Shown piece after piece: positions 17,496 to 26,436 of a DNA stretch of 64,000 nt (within the stretch, counting starts at the first letter, position 1; every line of letters begins with the position of its first letter). The position numbers and the translations under genes were made by a program. Below the pieces are notes generated by a model. The model was given only the letters and a program-made list of their open reading frames with translations, ran no database searches and was not told the DNA's origin. This stretch comes from CAVVAE01 sp963746185 (lineage in GTDB: Bacteria > Actinomycetota > Actinomycetes > Propionibacteriales > Nocardioidaceae): positions 1,922,001 to 1,986,000 of the forward strand of contig CAVVAE010000004.1 of NCBI GenBank assembly GCA_963746185.1. Reading direction: 5' to 3'.

Positions 17496-19760
17496 CTAGC
17501 CGCCGGGCAACGCGATGCTCCACATCAGTGCTCGGCTCGCGGCATTGGTTGTCGCTACCTTGCCGCCGTAGCTCGCGGCCGACACCGGACCGCCGGAGTC
17601 AGCCAGCAACGAGCTGTAACGTCCCGTCCCGGTGCCGATCGCCACGTCCCGTGACGTCACCGACGCCGGCGGCGTCCAGGTCGTTGTGGTGTCAGACTTG
17701 TCGACCCAGTACGACGCCACCCAGTCATCGGTCGACGTCGTGATCAGCGGCGTCGTGTGACTGGTCACCGCAGAATCCGCGCGATGGGTCACCGCCGGAC
17801 CCGAAGCGTCAACACCGGAGTACACCGCAACCGTCACCATCGCCTTGGCGAAGTTGGCGGTGTCGAACCGAACGACGTCACCTGGCTCACCCGCCGCCAC
17901 CGTCTTGGTCCACACCGTTGATGTCAGCCCACCGCTGGCGAAGGAGTCCTCCTGGGTCCACCCGGTCACACCGGTCGGCCCCGTCCAGGTCACGGTGGTC
18001 GCCCGGGTCATCACCAGCACAGCCGTGTCGCCGGCCTGTGCCTGTGGAGACAGCGTCGCTGTCTTGAACCGTTGTGACGAGGCATCCGAATGAGCAGCGC
18101 CCACGAAATCAACCTCAGGCTCGGGCTGCGTGCCCACCGACACCAGATGGCTCACCGTGTCAGTGGCCAGGTCATCATCGGTCACGCTCAGCTGCACCAG
18201 ATAGTCACCTTCGGCGCCATACGTGTGGGTAGCAGGTGTCTCACCAGTGGCGGTGTTGCCATCACCGAAGTCCCATTCGTACGCGTCGACAGTTCCATCA
18301 CTGTCAGACGAGTCCGAGCCGTCGAAATCGCAGCTCAGGTCGTCACAATCGGAGGTGAAAGCCGCCACGGGGGGCGTTTGCGTGCCGCCGGTGTAGCCCG
18401 TCAGCGTCTCGGTGTGGAGCACGCTTCCCTTCACGCAGGCTTCCCGGTTCGGGTTGAGCGCGAAGATCGGGCCGCAGATCATCTTCACGGTCATCACACC
18501 TCCGACGACAGTGGCCCGCATGTACTCCGGGTGGTTGGTCTGCCACACCGAACCGGGGGCGGGGGTCTTGAGGCCTGCTTCGCCCGTTCCGCCGCCGCCG
18601 TTGGTGATGTGCATGACCCCATGCTGAGGCACAAAGACCTCGCCGCCGTGCACATGATGAGCGACGTTGAGAACGTACTTGCCGTCGGCACGCGCCGCCG
18701 GGGAGTACAAGTCTCCGAGGCTGTTGATCGCTGTGGTCAGTTCCGGGACGGTGGAGTTGTTCGGCTGGCTGGAGTAGGCCGGCCGGTGGCCGTACGTGAC
18801 GATCATGTAGATGTTCGGGTCAGCCTGCGCCGCTGCCATCAGGCTGCTGGTCTTGGTCTTCCAACTGGGGTAGGCGCCGAACCAAGGCTCCGGGTAGCTG
18901 ATGAAGAGCACATGACCAGCGGTGAAGTAGCCCCAGTCATCGCCCCGGCAGCCATTGACGGAGGGGTTCTGCGGCGACGGGCAGCCGGGGTAGGTCACTC
19001 GGGCGGGTCCGTCGGCCGGCACGGTCTGTGGGTTCGGCATCATGTGCCGGCCCTTGTAGTTGGCCATCGAGTCTCGCGGGGTGCCCGGCGGCGCGCGGCC
19101 TGAGGGAGCGCCGTATTCATGGTTGCCCCACGAGAACTGGAGCGGGGCTTTGGTGGCCACCGGAGCAATGTCGTTGTAGAGCTGATGAACGGATGGTCGG
19201 CCGCACTCGTTCGCGTAGGAGATATCGCCGCCGTGGGTGACGAAGTCGGGGTTGTCGTTCGCCAGCTGCACCCAGATCTGTGACATCCAGGTCTTGTTGC
19301 ACTCAACGCCCGCGGAGGGATCGAAGTAGGTGGTGCCCGTGTCACCGATGTCGTCCCACGTGAAGTTACCGGTGGGCGCGGTCTGGAACGTGTTGTCGTT
19401 GCCTTCAGATCCGATCCGATAGTGGTACGTCGTGTTCGGTGCGAGACCCGTCAGCTTGATCTGTTTGAAAGGACCGACGTTGTCGACGGGTTGGATGGCG
19501 GGTGCGGATGCCGTCCTGGTCGTGCCGTAGGCGGTCGTCGTCCCGTAGGACACGCTTGAGTCAGTGCCGCGCCAGTAGAGGTACATCTGGGTGGCGTTGT
19601 CGCCGTAGCTGCTGTGGATCTCGTCGTTGACGACAGCGGCGAGGGCTGCCTGGGGTGAAGGAGTGTGAGCGGCCACCTTTGTCTGGGTGCCGACCATGGC
19701 CGGGATCGCGATCCCTAAGGCGAGGAGCGCGACGACAACCGGGGCTCGTCCAGCTGCCAT
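17496..19760 (-). CDS. Secreted purple-acid-phosphatase-like metallophosphoesterase with PKD and shared C-terminal domain
   Basis: A 754-residue exported protein; the ATG at 19760 has GAGGAG upstream. After a signal peptide (about 1-31) comes an N-terminal Fn3-like domain (about 45-130), then a metallophosphoesterase core with the family metal ligands: GD at 139-140, GGD at 177-179, GNHE at 212-215, GHRP at 324-327 and HHVHGGE at 368-374. A PKD domain (about 465-548) and the shared beta-rich domain (about 550-752) follow, and the protein ends two residues after the repeat. These accessory domains are encoded by copy B of the 871-bp inverted repeat. It likely hydrolyses phosphate esters outside the cell; a role in phosphate scavenging is inference. 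Confidence 0.86.
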   Translation of the reverse strand: MAAGRAPVVVALLALGIAIPAMVGTQTKVAAHTPSPQAALAAVVNDEIHSSYGDNATQMYLYWRGTDSSVSYGTTTAYGTTRTASAPAIQPVDNVGPFKQIKLTGLAPNTTYHYRIGSEGNDNTFQTAPTGNFTWDDIGDTGTTYFDPSAGVECNKTWMSQIWVQLANDNPDFVTHGGDISYANECGRPSVHQLYNDIAPVATKAPLQFSWGNHEYGAPSGRAPPGTPRDSMANYKGRHMMPNPQTVPADGPARVTYPGCPSPQNPSVNGCRGDDWGYFTAGHVLFISYPEPWFGAYPSWKTKTSSLMAAAQADPNIYMIVTYGHRPAYSSQPNNSTVPELTTAINSLGDLYSPAARADGKYVLNVAHHVHGGEVFVPQHGVMHITNGGGGTGEAGLKTPAPGSVWQTNHPEYMRATVVGGVMTVKMICGPIFALNPNREACVKGSVLHTETLTGYTGGTQTPPVAAFTSDCDDLSCDFDGSDSSDSDGTVDAYEWDFGDGNTATGETPATHTYGAEGDYLVQLSVTDDDLATDTVSHLVSVGTQPEPEVDFVGAAHSDASSQRFKTATLSPQAQAGDTAVLVMTRATTVTWTGPTGVTGWTQEDSFASGGLTSTVWTKTVAAGEPGDVVRFDTANFAKAMVTVAVYSGVDASGPAVTHRADSAVTSHTTPLITTSTDDWVASYWVDKSDTTTTWTPPASVTSRDVAIGTGTGRYSSLLADSGGPVSAASYGGKVATTNAASRALMWSIALPGG
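17505..18375 (-). repeat. 871-bp inverted repeat, copy B
   Basis: The reverse complement of 14121-14991, encoding the PKD and shared C-terminal domain of the metallophosphoesterase. Both repeats end at the same codon position (Leu-Pro, TTG CCC), so the reading frame is the same in the two genes. No transposase or terminal inverted repeats accompany it. Confidence 0.9.
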
Positions 19761-19840
19761 GGGGCTCCTCCTCGCGGACAGGTCTTGAGTTCATTGTGTG
19801 CCTAAGAGTCAAGCGCCACCGGCGTATTGCTGAGAGTTGC

Positions 19841-21185
19841 TTAGAGCCACTCCCCGAACGCATAGGGTTCGCGCGTCACGAGGTAGGTCGCCCAGTTCAT
19901 CTTCACCACGTTGCCGTCGGCGTCGCGGGTGATGCGTAAGAGCTCACCGGTCTCGCGGCCCGACTCCGTGCGGTAGACGTCGTCGGCCACCTTGACGAAA
20001 ACAGAGGGGGGCTTGTGGCTCGGAGCCTTGTCAGCACGGGCCTCGAGGTGGCCGTCCCGAACGCTGAACGTGAACGGTGAGCCCTCGCTGAACCACCTAC
20101 CGAGCAGGCCCGCGAATTCCGCAGGGACTGAGGTTCCGGGTCGCCACAGCTCAGGGTCGGCAGGTTCGTGCTCGAGCACGTGGTTGGCCAGGCTGATCGC
20201 CAACGATGCCGGCTCGGTCGCCGACGTGGAGTTCATCAGCACGAGGCCGGCGGTCTTCGTGGGACGCTCGACGAACACCCCGGTGATGTAGCCGGGCATG
20301 GCGCCCTCGTGACCGACGAAGATCCGGTCGTCGACACGCATCAACATCAACCCGAGACCCCACGCCAGCTGCCACTTCTCGAGGTCGGCCATGATCTGTG
20401 GCTGGCACATCTCCTCGAGCGTGTCTGGGCTGAGCACCTCGTCCGCCGGGTCTGCGAGAAATGACGCCCAGGTCGCTAAGTCGTTCGCGGTCGAAGCGAG
20501 CGCACCTGCGGGTGCCATGGCTTCGATGTCGAGCACAGGTTCGTGGACGGGTACGTCGGAGTAGGGCGGTACGTAGTAACCGGTGGCATGCGGGGCCACC
20601 AGGCCAACCGTCGTACGCGGCATCTCGAGCGGGTCGAGCACGCGTGCCCGCAGACGTCTCAGCCCAGGCCCGCCCATCGATCCTGGCCACCACCTCACCC
20701 AGCAGGGAGTACACGAGGTTCGAGTAGTGCCAGCGGTGATGCGGCTTCAGGATGCGCTCGGCGTCATTCCACCCCTCGACCAACTGCGGCCGGTCGGGGT
20801 AGGTGAGCGTGTCCCACACGTCGCCGACCGGCTCGCGCTGCATGCCGGTGACGTGGCTGAGCATCTGGCGGATCGTGATGCCGTCGTGTTTGCTCTCGGG
20901 CACGAACATCTCGATCGTGTCGTCAAGGCTGAGCTTGCCCTCATCTCGCAACGCCATCACGAGCACAGCGGTGAACGTCTTGGTGACGGAAGCAATCAGG
21001 AACTGGGAGTCCGCATCAGGTGGCGTGTTCGGCGCCGCGATGTCGGCCGCGCCGACGCCCTCGCTCCAGGCCAAAGAGCCGTCCCGAACGACTCCGCCAA
21101 CGATGCCGGGCACCCGGTCCTGGGACTGGCGGTCGAGCAGGATGCGCCGCAGAGCGCGGGTGGTCGGATCGGTGAGAGGGGTCAT
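19841..21185 (-). pseudogene. Class C beta-lactamase-family serine hydrolase, frameshifted
   Basis: Read from ATG 21185, the first frame gives an N-terminal half with the catalytic SVTK motif (IASVTKTFTAVL) and the YSN motif (WHYSNLVYSLLGEV), as in class C beta-lactamases, D-aminopeptidases and EstB esterases. It then derails after GRAWAET. The next frame continues the family with LRARVLDPLEMPRTT, the HEGAMPGY motif (HxG) and a C-terminal beta-barrel-like region ending at 19841. The total length of 1345 bases is one more than a multiple of three, so one extra base near 20650-20660 explains it; the restored protein would be about 447 residues. No clear signal peptide was seen. Physiological substrate unknown. 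Confidence 0.78.
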
Positions 21186-21419
21186 ATCGAGGACTCTAAC
21201 CCCGGCAGTTTGATGATCGTGCGCAGGCGGTCTGGCCCAGCTGAGCCGCACTTCGGGCTGAAAAATTGACGCCTGGTGAAGGGGCAACTACTCCCCGCAG
21301 TTTTGGCTTGAAAATTCACCGAAATGATCGTCGCAAAATGGCGAACCGCTGCGACGGCGGAACCCTGGGTGACACGATAAACCGTCACCACGCCCGCCTC
21401 GAATCCAAGCGAGAGTGCA

Positions 21420-24305
21420 ATGAGAATTCACCGACTCGGTACGGCTGTTGCTGTCGCAATGACAGCGGGTCTGATCGTGGCAGCACCCAGTGTCACGACG
21501 TCCTACGCGACTCAACCATCCGAACCCGTACCGAACAACGGTGCGATGCCGAATGCGGTTCCGTCGACGAAGACTCCGCCGGTCAACAACGGCGCTGTTC
21601 GGGCGATCGCCCGCGTCGGAAACAAGATCGTGATGGGCGGCACCTTCACCTCTGTCAGCGGTCTGGTCCGCAACAGTGTTGCCGCTTTTGACAAGACAAC
21701 AGGCGTGTTGGATGCGGGCTTTGCTCCGTCAGTGGACGGACCCGTGTGGTCGGTGATCCCAGGGCCGGTCGCTAACACGGCCTACATTGCCGGGGCGTTC
21801 ACCACCGTGGGTGGCGTAACTCGCAAGAACATAGCCTTGGTCAACGTCAACACCGGTGCCGTCGACCCGACATTCCAAGCGCCCGGGTTCCCGGCGAAGA
21901 TCAACGACCTCGTCCTCCGCGGCAACCGCCTCTACGTCGCCGGAGCGTTCACCAAGGTCGGCCTGATCCCTCACGCCGGGTTGGCCTCGCTCGACCCCAT
22001 AACGGGTGACCTCACCCCGTTCATGAACGTCCAGCTCACCGGCCACCACAACGACACCGGATCAGGTGCCCAGGGTCCAGTTGGGCCGTGGAACATCGAC
22101 GTGACGGCTGACGGCAATCGCATGGTGGCGATCGGAAACTTCAAGCGCGCAGACGGTCTGCTGCGCGATCAGGTCGTGCAGATCGACCTGACGGGCGCCT
22201 CGGCGGTGGTCAAGCCCGACTGGGCGACCTCACGCTACGCGCCGTACTGCATCAAGAGTGCCTTCGACTCCTACGTCCGTGGCGTCTCCTTCTCACCAGA
22301 CGGCTCCTACTTCGTTGTCGCGGCAACGGGTGGCCCGAGCGGTGGCACATTGTGTGATGCGGCCGCACGCTTCGAGACCAACGCCACCGGCACCGACGTG
22401 CAACCGACCTGGGTCGACGAGACCGGCGGTGACACGTTGTGGGCTGTGACGATCACCGACACCGCAGTCTTCGTCGGAGGGCACCAGCGCTGGGCCAACA
22501 ACCCCACCGGCACCGACAATGCTCGCCCCGGCGCAGTTCCGCGTCCGGGGCTGATGGCGCTCGACCCGATCAGCGGTCGGCCCATGCAGTGGAACCCGGG
22601 ACGCAACCCACCAGGCACCGCGGTCTACGCCCTGCTCGGCACGGTCGACGGTGTGTACGTCGGCTCCAACACCGACTGGATCGGCAACCGTCAGTACAAG
22701 CGCCCCAAGATCGCGTTCTTCCCGTACGCAGGTGGCCTCAACGCGGCCTCGACCAGGGTGGGTCAGCTGCCCGGGTCGGTCTACCTTGCGGGCAACCTGC
22801 CCGCGCCGGCCGGTACCGACGGTCTCGAGCGGATCGGGTTCGACGGAACGACGGCCGCCCCGCCGCAGGTGCTGCCAACCGGTGGAATCACCTGGAACCA
22901 GACGCGCGGTGCGTTCATGGTCGGCAACAAGTTGTTCTACGGCTGGACCGACGGATTCATGCACTCGCGGACGTACGACGGCACAACCTTCGGGCCAGAC
23001 GTCAAGATCGACCCTTACCACGACCCGGTGTGGGCCAACGTTGACAACAACCTCGGGGGCACATTCAACGGATCATCGCCGACCCTCTACGGCCAGCTGT
23101 CCACGGTGACGGGCATGTTCTACGCCGACGGTCGCCTCTACTACACGTTGTCCGGTGACTCCCGGCTCCGCTGGCGCTGGTTCTCCCCCGACAGCGGGAT
23201 CGTCGACGAGCGAAGCACGATCGTGTCGAGCAGCATCAACTTCTCGAGCGCCAACGGGATGTTCATCAACGGCTCAACGCTCTACTACGCGTCGACCGAT
23301 GGGAACCTTCGCAAGGTGGCCTTCGTCAACGGCGCCGTGACGGGAAGCTCCACGACTATCAGCACGGGGATCAACTGGCGAAACCGTGGCATGTTCCTCT
23401 TCGTGCCGCGGATCAACGTCACGCCCGCGGCGTTGTTCACGTCGACATGCACGTTCGGCCACTGCTCGTTTGACGGAACCGAGTCGTTCGATCCCGACGG
23501 GTCGATCGCGTCGTACAGCTGGGACTTCGGTGATGGCGGGAGCGCATCTATCGCGTCTCCGTCGCACGTTTACACGCAGGCCGGACAGTACAACGCGACG
23601 CTCACGGTGACAGACAATGACAGCGCTCCGGGCTCGGTGACCCACCAGGTGACCGTGAACGTGCCGCAGGCGACGAACATGTCGTTCGTCGGGGCAGCCC
23701 ACAGCACTGACGCGTCCGCGAAGGTCAAGCAGGTCACGGTGCCCGCCGGAGCACAGGCAGGCGACACCATGATGCTCGTCCTGACGAGAGCCACGACTGC
23801 CAGCTGGACCGGGCCGACCGGACTGACTGGCTGGACGCAGGTCGACTCGTTCGCCAACTCGACGGTGACGTCGACCCTGTGGACCAGGACGATTGCTGCG
23901 GGTGAGCCAGGGTCGTCCGTGAGCTTCACCAGCCCTGCCTTCGCCAAAGCGGTCCTCAACCTGGGTGTCTACCGCGGTGTCGAATCGTCAGCTACGGTGA
24001 CGGCCGCGCACGCCGGCGATCTGTCGACCGCGGTCCACACGACTCCGACGGTCAACACAGACGCCGACGACTGGGTCATCTCCATCTGGGCTGACAAGTC
24101 AGAGACGACGACCGGGTGGACCTCGCCGGCAGGTATGACGTTGCGCGACAGTTCTGTCGGTGCGAGCGCCGGCCGCTACGGCAGCCTTTGGGCTGACACT
24201 GGTGGTGGCACTCCCGGTGGTCCGTTCAACGGAGTAACGGCCACGACCAACGCACCGTCGAGCCGAGGCATGATGTTCAGCGTGGTGTTGACGCCGACGC
24301 CATAG
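21420..24305 (+). CDS. Secreted multidomain surface protein P3 (propeller, 1 PKD, shared C-terminal domain, no malectin)
   Basis: A 961-residue paralogue of P1 and P2. ATG 21420 opens a Sec signal peptide (cleavage near residue 31). Propeller-type repeats span about 45-457 (e.g. VMGGTFTSVSGLVRNS). The second repeat region follows directly (about 464-663) with no malectin-like domain between, then one PKD domain (about 666-750, CTFGHCSFDG and YSWDFGDGG) and the shared C-terminal domain (about 754-960). Identity to P1/P2 is high in the propeller, including the stretch ending HQRWANNP. It is separated from P2 by the two phosphatases and the broken beta-lactamase-like gene. Function unknown; its domain order suggests a surface scaffold or binder. 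Confidence 0.85.
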   Translation: MRIHRLGTAVAVAMTAGLIVAAPSVTTSYATQPSEPVPNNGAMPNAVPSTKTPPVNNGAVRAIARVGNKIVMGGTFTSVSGLVRNSVAAFDKTTGVLDAGFAPSVDGPVWSVIPGPVANTAYIAGAFTTVGGVTRKNIALVNVNTGAVDPTFQAPGFPAKINDLVLRGNRLYVAGAFTKVGLIPHAGLASLDPITGDLTPFMNVQLTGHHNDTGSGAQGPVGPWNIDVTADGNRMVAIGNFKRADGLLRDQVVQIDLTGASAVVKPDWATSRYAPYCIKSAFDSYVRGVSFSPDGSYFVVAATGGPSGGTLCDAAARFETNATGTDVQPTWVDETGGDTLWAVTITDTAVFVGGHQRWANNPTGTDNARPGAVPRPGLMALDPISGRPMQWNPGRNPPGTAVYALLGTVDGVYVGSNTDWIGNRQYKRPKIAFFPYAGGLNAASTRVGQLPGSVYLAGNLPAPAGTDGLERIGFDGTTAAPPQVLPTGGITWNQTRGAFMVGNKLFYGWTDGFMHSRTYDGTTFGPDVKIDPYHDPVWANVDNNLGGTFNGSSPTLYGQLSTVTGMFYADGRLYYTLSGDSRLRWRWFSPDSGIVDERSTIVSSSINFSSANGMFINGSTLYYASTDGNLRKVAFVNGAVTGSSTTISTGINWRNRGMFLFVPRINVTPAALFTSTCTFGHCSFDGTESFDPDGSIASYSWDFGDGGSASIASPSHVYTQAGQYNATLTVTDNDSAPGSVTHQVTVNVPQATNMSFVGAAHSTDASAKVKQVTVPAGAQAGDTMMLVLTRATTASWTGPTGLTGWTQVDSFANSTVTSTLWTRTIAAGEPGSSVSFTSPAFAKAVLNLGVYRGVESSATVTAAHAGDLSTAVHTTPTVNTDADDWVISIWADKSETTTGWTSPAGMTLRDSSVGASAGRYGSLWADTGGGTPGGPFNGVTATTNAPSSRGMMFSVVLTPTP

Positions 24306-24330
24306 CGGCTGATGTTCGAGGAGGGCTCGT

Positions 24331-25302
24331 ATGACACAGAGCCCTTCCTCGACGCCGTTGGCGGATCTCCATGCGGAGGTCGCGCGGGCCTTCGGCTTGG
24401 GTGTGCCGCGCGCACCCATGGTGCTCTCGGCGCGCGGCGAACAGGGCGTCATCTGGCGGCTCGACACCGGCAGCGGCTCGTATGCTGTCAAGGAGTTGCT
24501 GATGCCGTTGACCGAGTCGGCGGCCGCGACCGATGTGGAGTTCCTCGAAACGGCATACCGGCTGCGCTCGTTCATCACCCCAAGACCTGTTCGCGCCGTG
24601 GACGGGTCGGTCCTTGCCGACGTCGGCGGTCGATCCGTGCGAGTTCAAACGTGGGTCGACATCGAGCCTGAGAACGTCTTTCTCGAGCCCGCACGCGTGG
24701 GTCGGATGCTCGCGGAGCTCCATGGCGCCGGTGAACCCCGGAGCGATGCTGTTCACCCGTGGTACACGGCGGCTGTGGGCGAGGCCAGGTGGAACGAATG
24801 CGTGGCCGCGCTCAGGGCGGCGAAGGCTTCTCCGGCAGAGTCGATCGCGGCAACCGTCCCGACTCTGCTCGAGCTCGAGTCGATGCTCGTGCCGCCGACG
24901 AACCCGCGCATGTGTCATCGCGACTTGTGGGCCGACAACGTGCGCAGCACTCCTGCAGACGAGCTCTGCGTCATTGATTGGGACAACTCCGGACCGGCGG
25001 ATCCGAGTCACGAGCTCGGCATGGTGCTCTTCGAGTTTGCGGGTGACGATGAGGAAAGGGCCGGTGCGCTGTACGACGCCTACCTCACCGGCGGGGGCCC
25101 CGGCCGGATTGCCGACTACGGTTCGTTCACCATGCTGATAGCGCAGTTCGGGCATTTCTACGAGATGGCCATTGCCGTCTGGGCTGACCCGAACCCCAAG
25201 CCCGAAGATGTGACTTGGGCGCTAGGACGGCTCGCCATGTTGGAGTCTCAACCGTTGACGGTGGAGGGACTGTCGCGGCTTATCCACGCGACCGCCCGCT
25301 GA
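24331..25302 (+). CDS. Aminoglycoside-phosphotransferase-family kinase
   Basis: A 323-residue cytoplasmic protein of the APH/choline-kinase fold. YAVKELL near residue 51 carries the ATP-binding Lys. The catalytic Brenner-type motif is CHRDLWADNV (about 197-206) and the metal-binding aspartate is in VIDWDNSGPADPSHELG (about 214-230). The N-terminus is normal for the family, and the ATG follows GAGGAGG. These kinases phosphorylate small hydroxylated molecules such as antibiotics, homoserine or sugars; the substrate cannot be told. It begins 25 bases after P3 and might be co-transcribed, but a functional link is not evident. Confidence 0.82.
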   Translation: MTQSPSSTPLADLHAEVARAFGLGVPRAPMVLSARGEQGVIWRLDTGSGSYAVKELLMPLTESAAATDVEFLETAYRLRSFITPRPVRAVDGSVLADVGGRSVRVQTWVDIEPENVFLEPARVGRMLAELHGAGEPRSDAVHPWYTAAVGEARWNECVAALRAAKASPAESIAATVPTLLELESMLVPPTNPRMCHRDLWADNVRSTPADELCVIDWDNSGPADPSHELGMVLFEFAGDDEERAGALYDAYLTGGGPGRIADYGSFTMLIAQFGHFYEMAIAVWADPNPKPEDVTWALGRLAMLESQPLTVEGLSRLIHATAR

Positions 25303-25319
25303 CCGCAGTTGGGCATCGA

Positions 25320-25871
25320 TCAGGCGTCAAGTCTTTCGGGGATTTGGTGGTCTGGCTGCGCCAAACCCGCATGATCGGATCCCTCCGACTGACCACCCGG
25401 GGTCAAACGCTTGTGCAGCACCGTCATCCGTTGACCGACAGTGGTTGTGTAGGTCTCGATTGGCTGCCAGCCACAGCGACGGTAGAAACTGTCGGCTGCT
25501 CCGGTGCCTACCCACACTTCGGCGATGTCTTGTTCGGCTGCCCACGTCTCCACACACTCCATCAGTGCCCGACCGACGCCGGCCCGACGGTAGTCAGAGC
25601 GCACGATGGTGCCGGTGATCCATGGAGACCTGTCACGCCGCTCTTCAAGATCGAACTCGTCGAGACCCACGGTGCCGATCGCGTCCCCAGAACTCTCCAC
25701 GGCCACGAACGTCACGGGCAGGCGGTCCCGACCTGCTTCACGACTCGTCGTTTCGAGCCAAAACGCCGGATCCTCGGGCTCAGGGGAGTGGCCCCATTCA
25801 CGCCACCGCATGTCGGCGATGGCAGCGATGCACTCGGGTCTGTCTGCCAGCAGGCAGATCGAGAAGGACAT
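25320..25871 (-). CDS. GNAT-family N-acetyltransferase
   Basis: A 183-residue protein with the GNAT acetyl-CoA-binding segment VRSDYRRAGVGRALMECVE (about residues 90-108, the Q/RxxGxG/A motif as RRAGVG) and a downstream SFYRRCGWQPI typical of motif B. It transfers an acetyl group to an amine; the substrate is unknown. It is convergent with the APH-family gene, 17 bases between stops, and divergent from the VOC gene at 25968. Confidence 0.8.
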   Translation of the reverse strand: MSFSICLLADRPECIAAIADMRWREWGHSPEPEDPAFWLETTSREAGRDRLPVTFVAVESSGDAIGTVGLDEFDLEERRDRSPWITGTIVRSDYRRAGVGRALMECVETWAAEQDIAEVWVGTGAADSFYRRCGWQPIETYTTTVGQRMTVLHKRLTPGGQSEGSDHAGLAQPDHQIPERLDA

Positions 25872-25967
25872 GGGTGGACCCTACGAGGTCGACCGTCGAT
25901 GCCGGCTGTCAGCCGGGTTGTGAGCATGGCGTGGACCTCGATCCCTCGAGACGCAACCATAGGCGTC

Positions 25968-26435
25968 ATGGCATGCCGTATGACAGAAGTTGTCCTTGAC
26001 GCCCACGATCCGGAGCGACTGGCGTCCTTCTGGTGCGAAGTGCTCGGATGGGTAGTGATCGATCGCGACCAGCACGAGGTGGAGATCGGACCATCGGACT
26101 CCAGCGGTGCCGGTGCGCCGAGGATGGTGCTTTTGCGGTCCATCGACACCAAGACCCAGAAGCTGCGCCTGCACCTCGACCTCCGCCCGACCGACAGCGA
26201 CCACGCGGATGAGTTGGCTCGGCTGGTCGCCGCTGGCGCTGTGCCTGCCGACATCGGACAGGGCGATGCCGTCCGGTGGGCCGTCCTCGCGGACCCTGAG
26301 GGCAACGAGTTCTGCCTGCTGCACCCGGTGGAGTCGTTGGCGCTAGGCGTCGCCGTACTTGACGCTTGTGGCGCGGAATGGGAGATGCCGGTCTCGTCTT
26401 ACACAATGGCAGGCGAAGACCAACCGAGGAGATGA
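25968..26435 (+). CDS. VOC-superfamily (glyoxalase-like) protein
   Basis: A 155-residue protein of the glyoxalase/bleomycin-resistance/dioxygenase fold. It has the family start VVLDAHDPERLASFWCEVLGW and the C-terminal DPEGNEFCLLHP near residue 113. ATG 25968 is used; an in-frame ATG at 25980 is also possible, and the open frame extends upstream but is antisense to the GNAT gene. The next gene begins one base after its stop, so they form a two-gene operon. Substrate unknown. Confidence 0.75.
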   Translation: MACRMTEVVLDAHDPERLASFWCEVLGWVVIDRDQHEVEIGPSDSSGAGAPRMVLLRSIDTKTQKLRLHLDLRPTDSDHADELARLVAAGAVPADIGQGDAVRWAVLADPEGNEFCLLHPVESLALGVAVLDACGAEWEMPVSSYTMAGEDQPRR

Positions 26436-26436
26436 G

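Noticed and set aside
14121..18375. Insertion sequence or transposon flanked by inverted repeats
   Set aside because: The arms are coding parts of two host-like genes and no transposase or recombinase lies between them.
4780..21390. A shared AACCGT-type motif upstream of the secreted genes (about 4786, 13213, 21378)
   Set aside because: Too short, not at constant spacing from the starts, and absent before P2.
4947..24305. Sortase-anchored proteins
   Set aside because: No LPXTG-like motif with hydrophobic helix and basic tail at the C-termini of any of the five secreted proteins.
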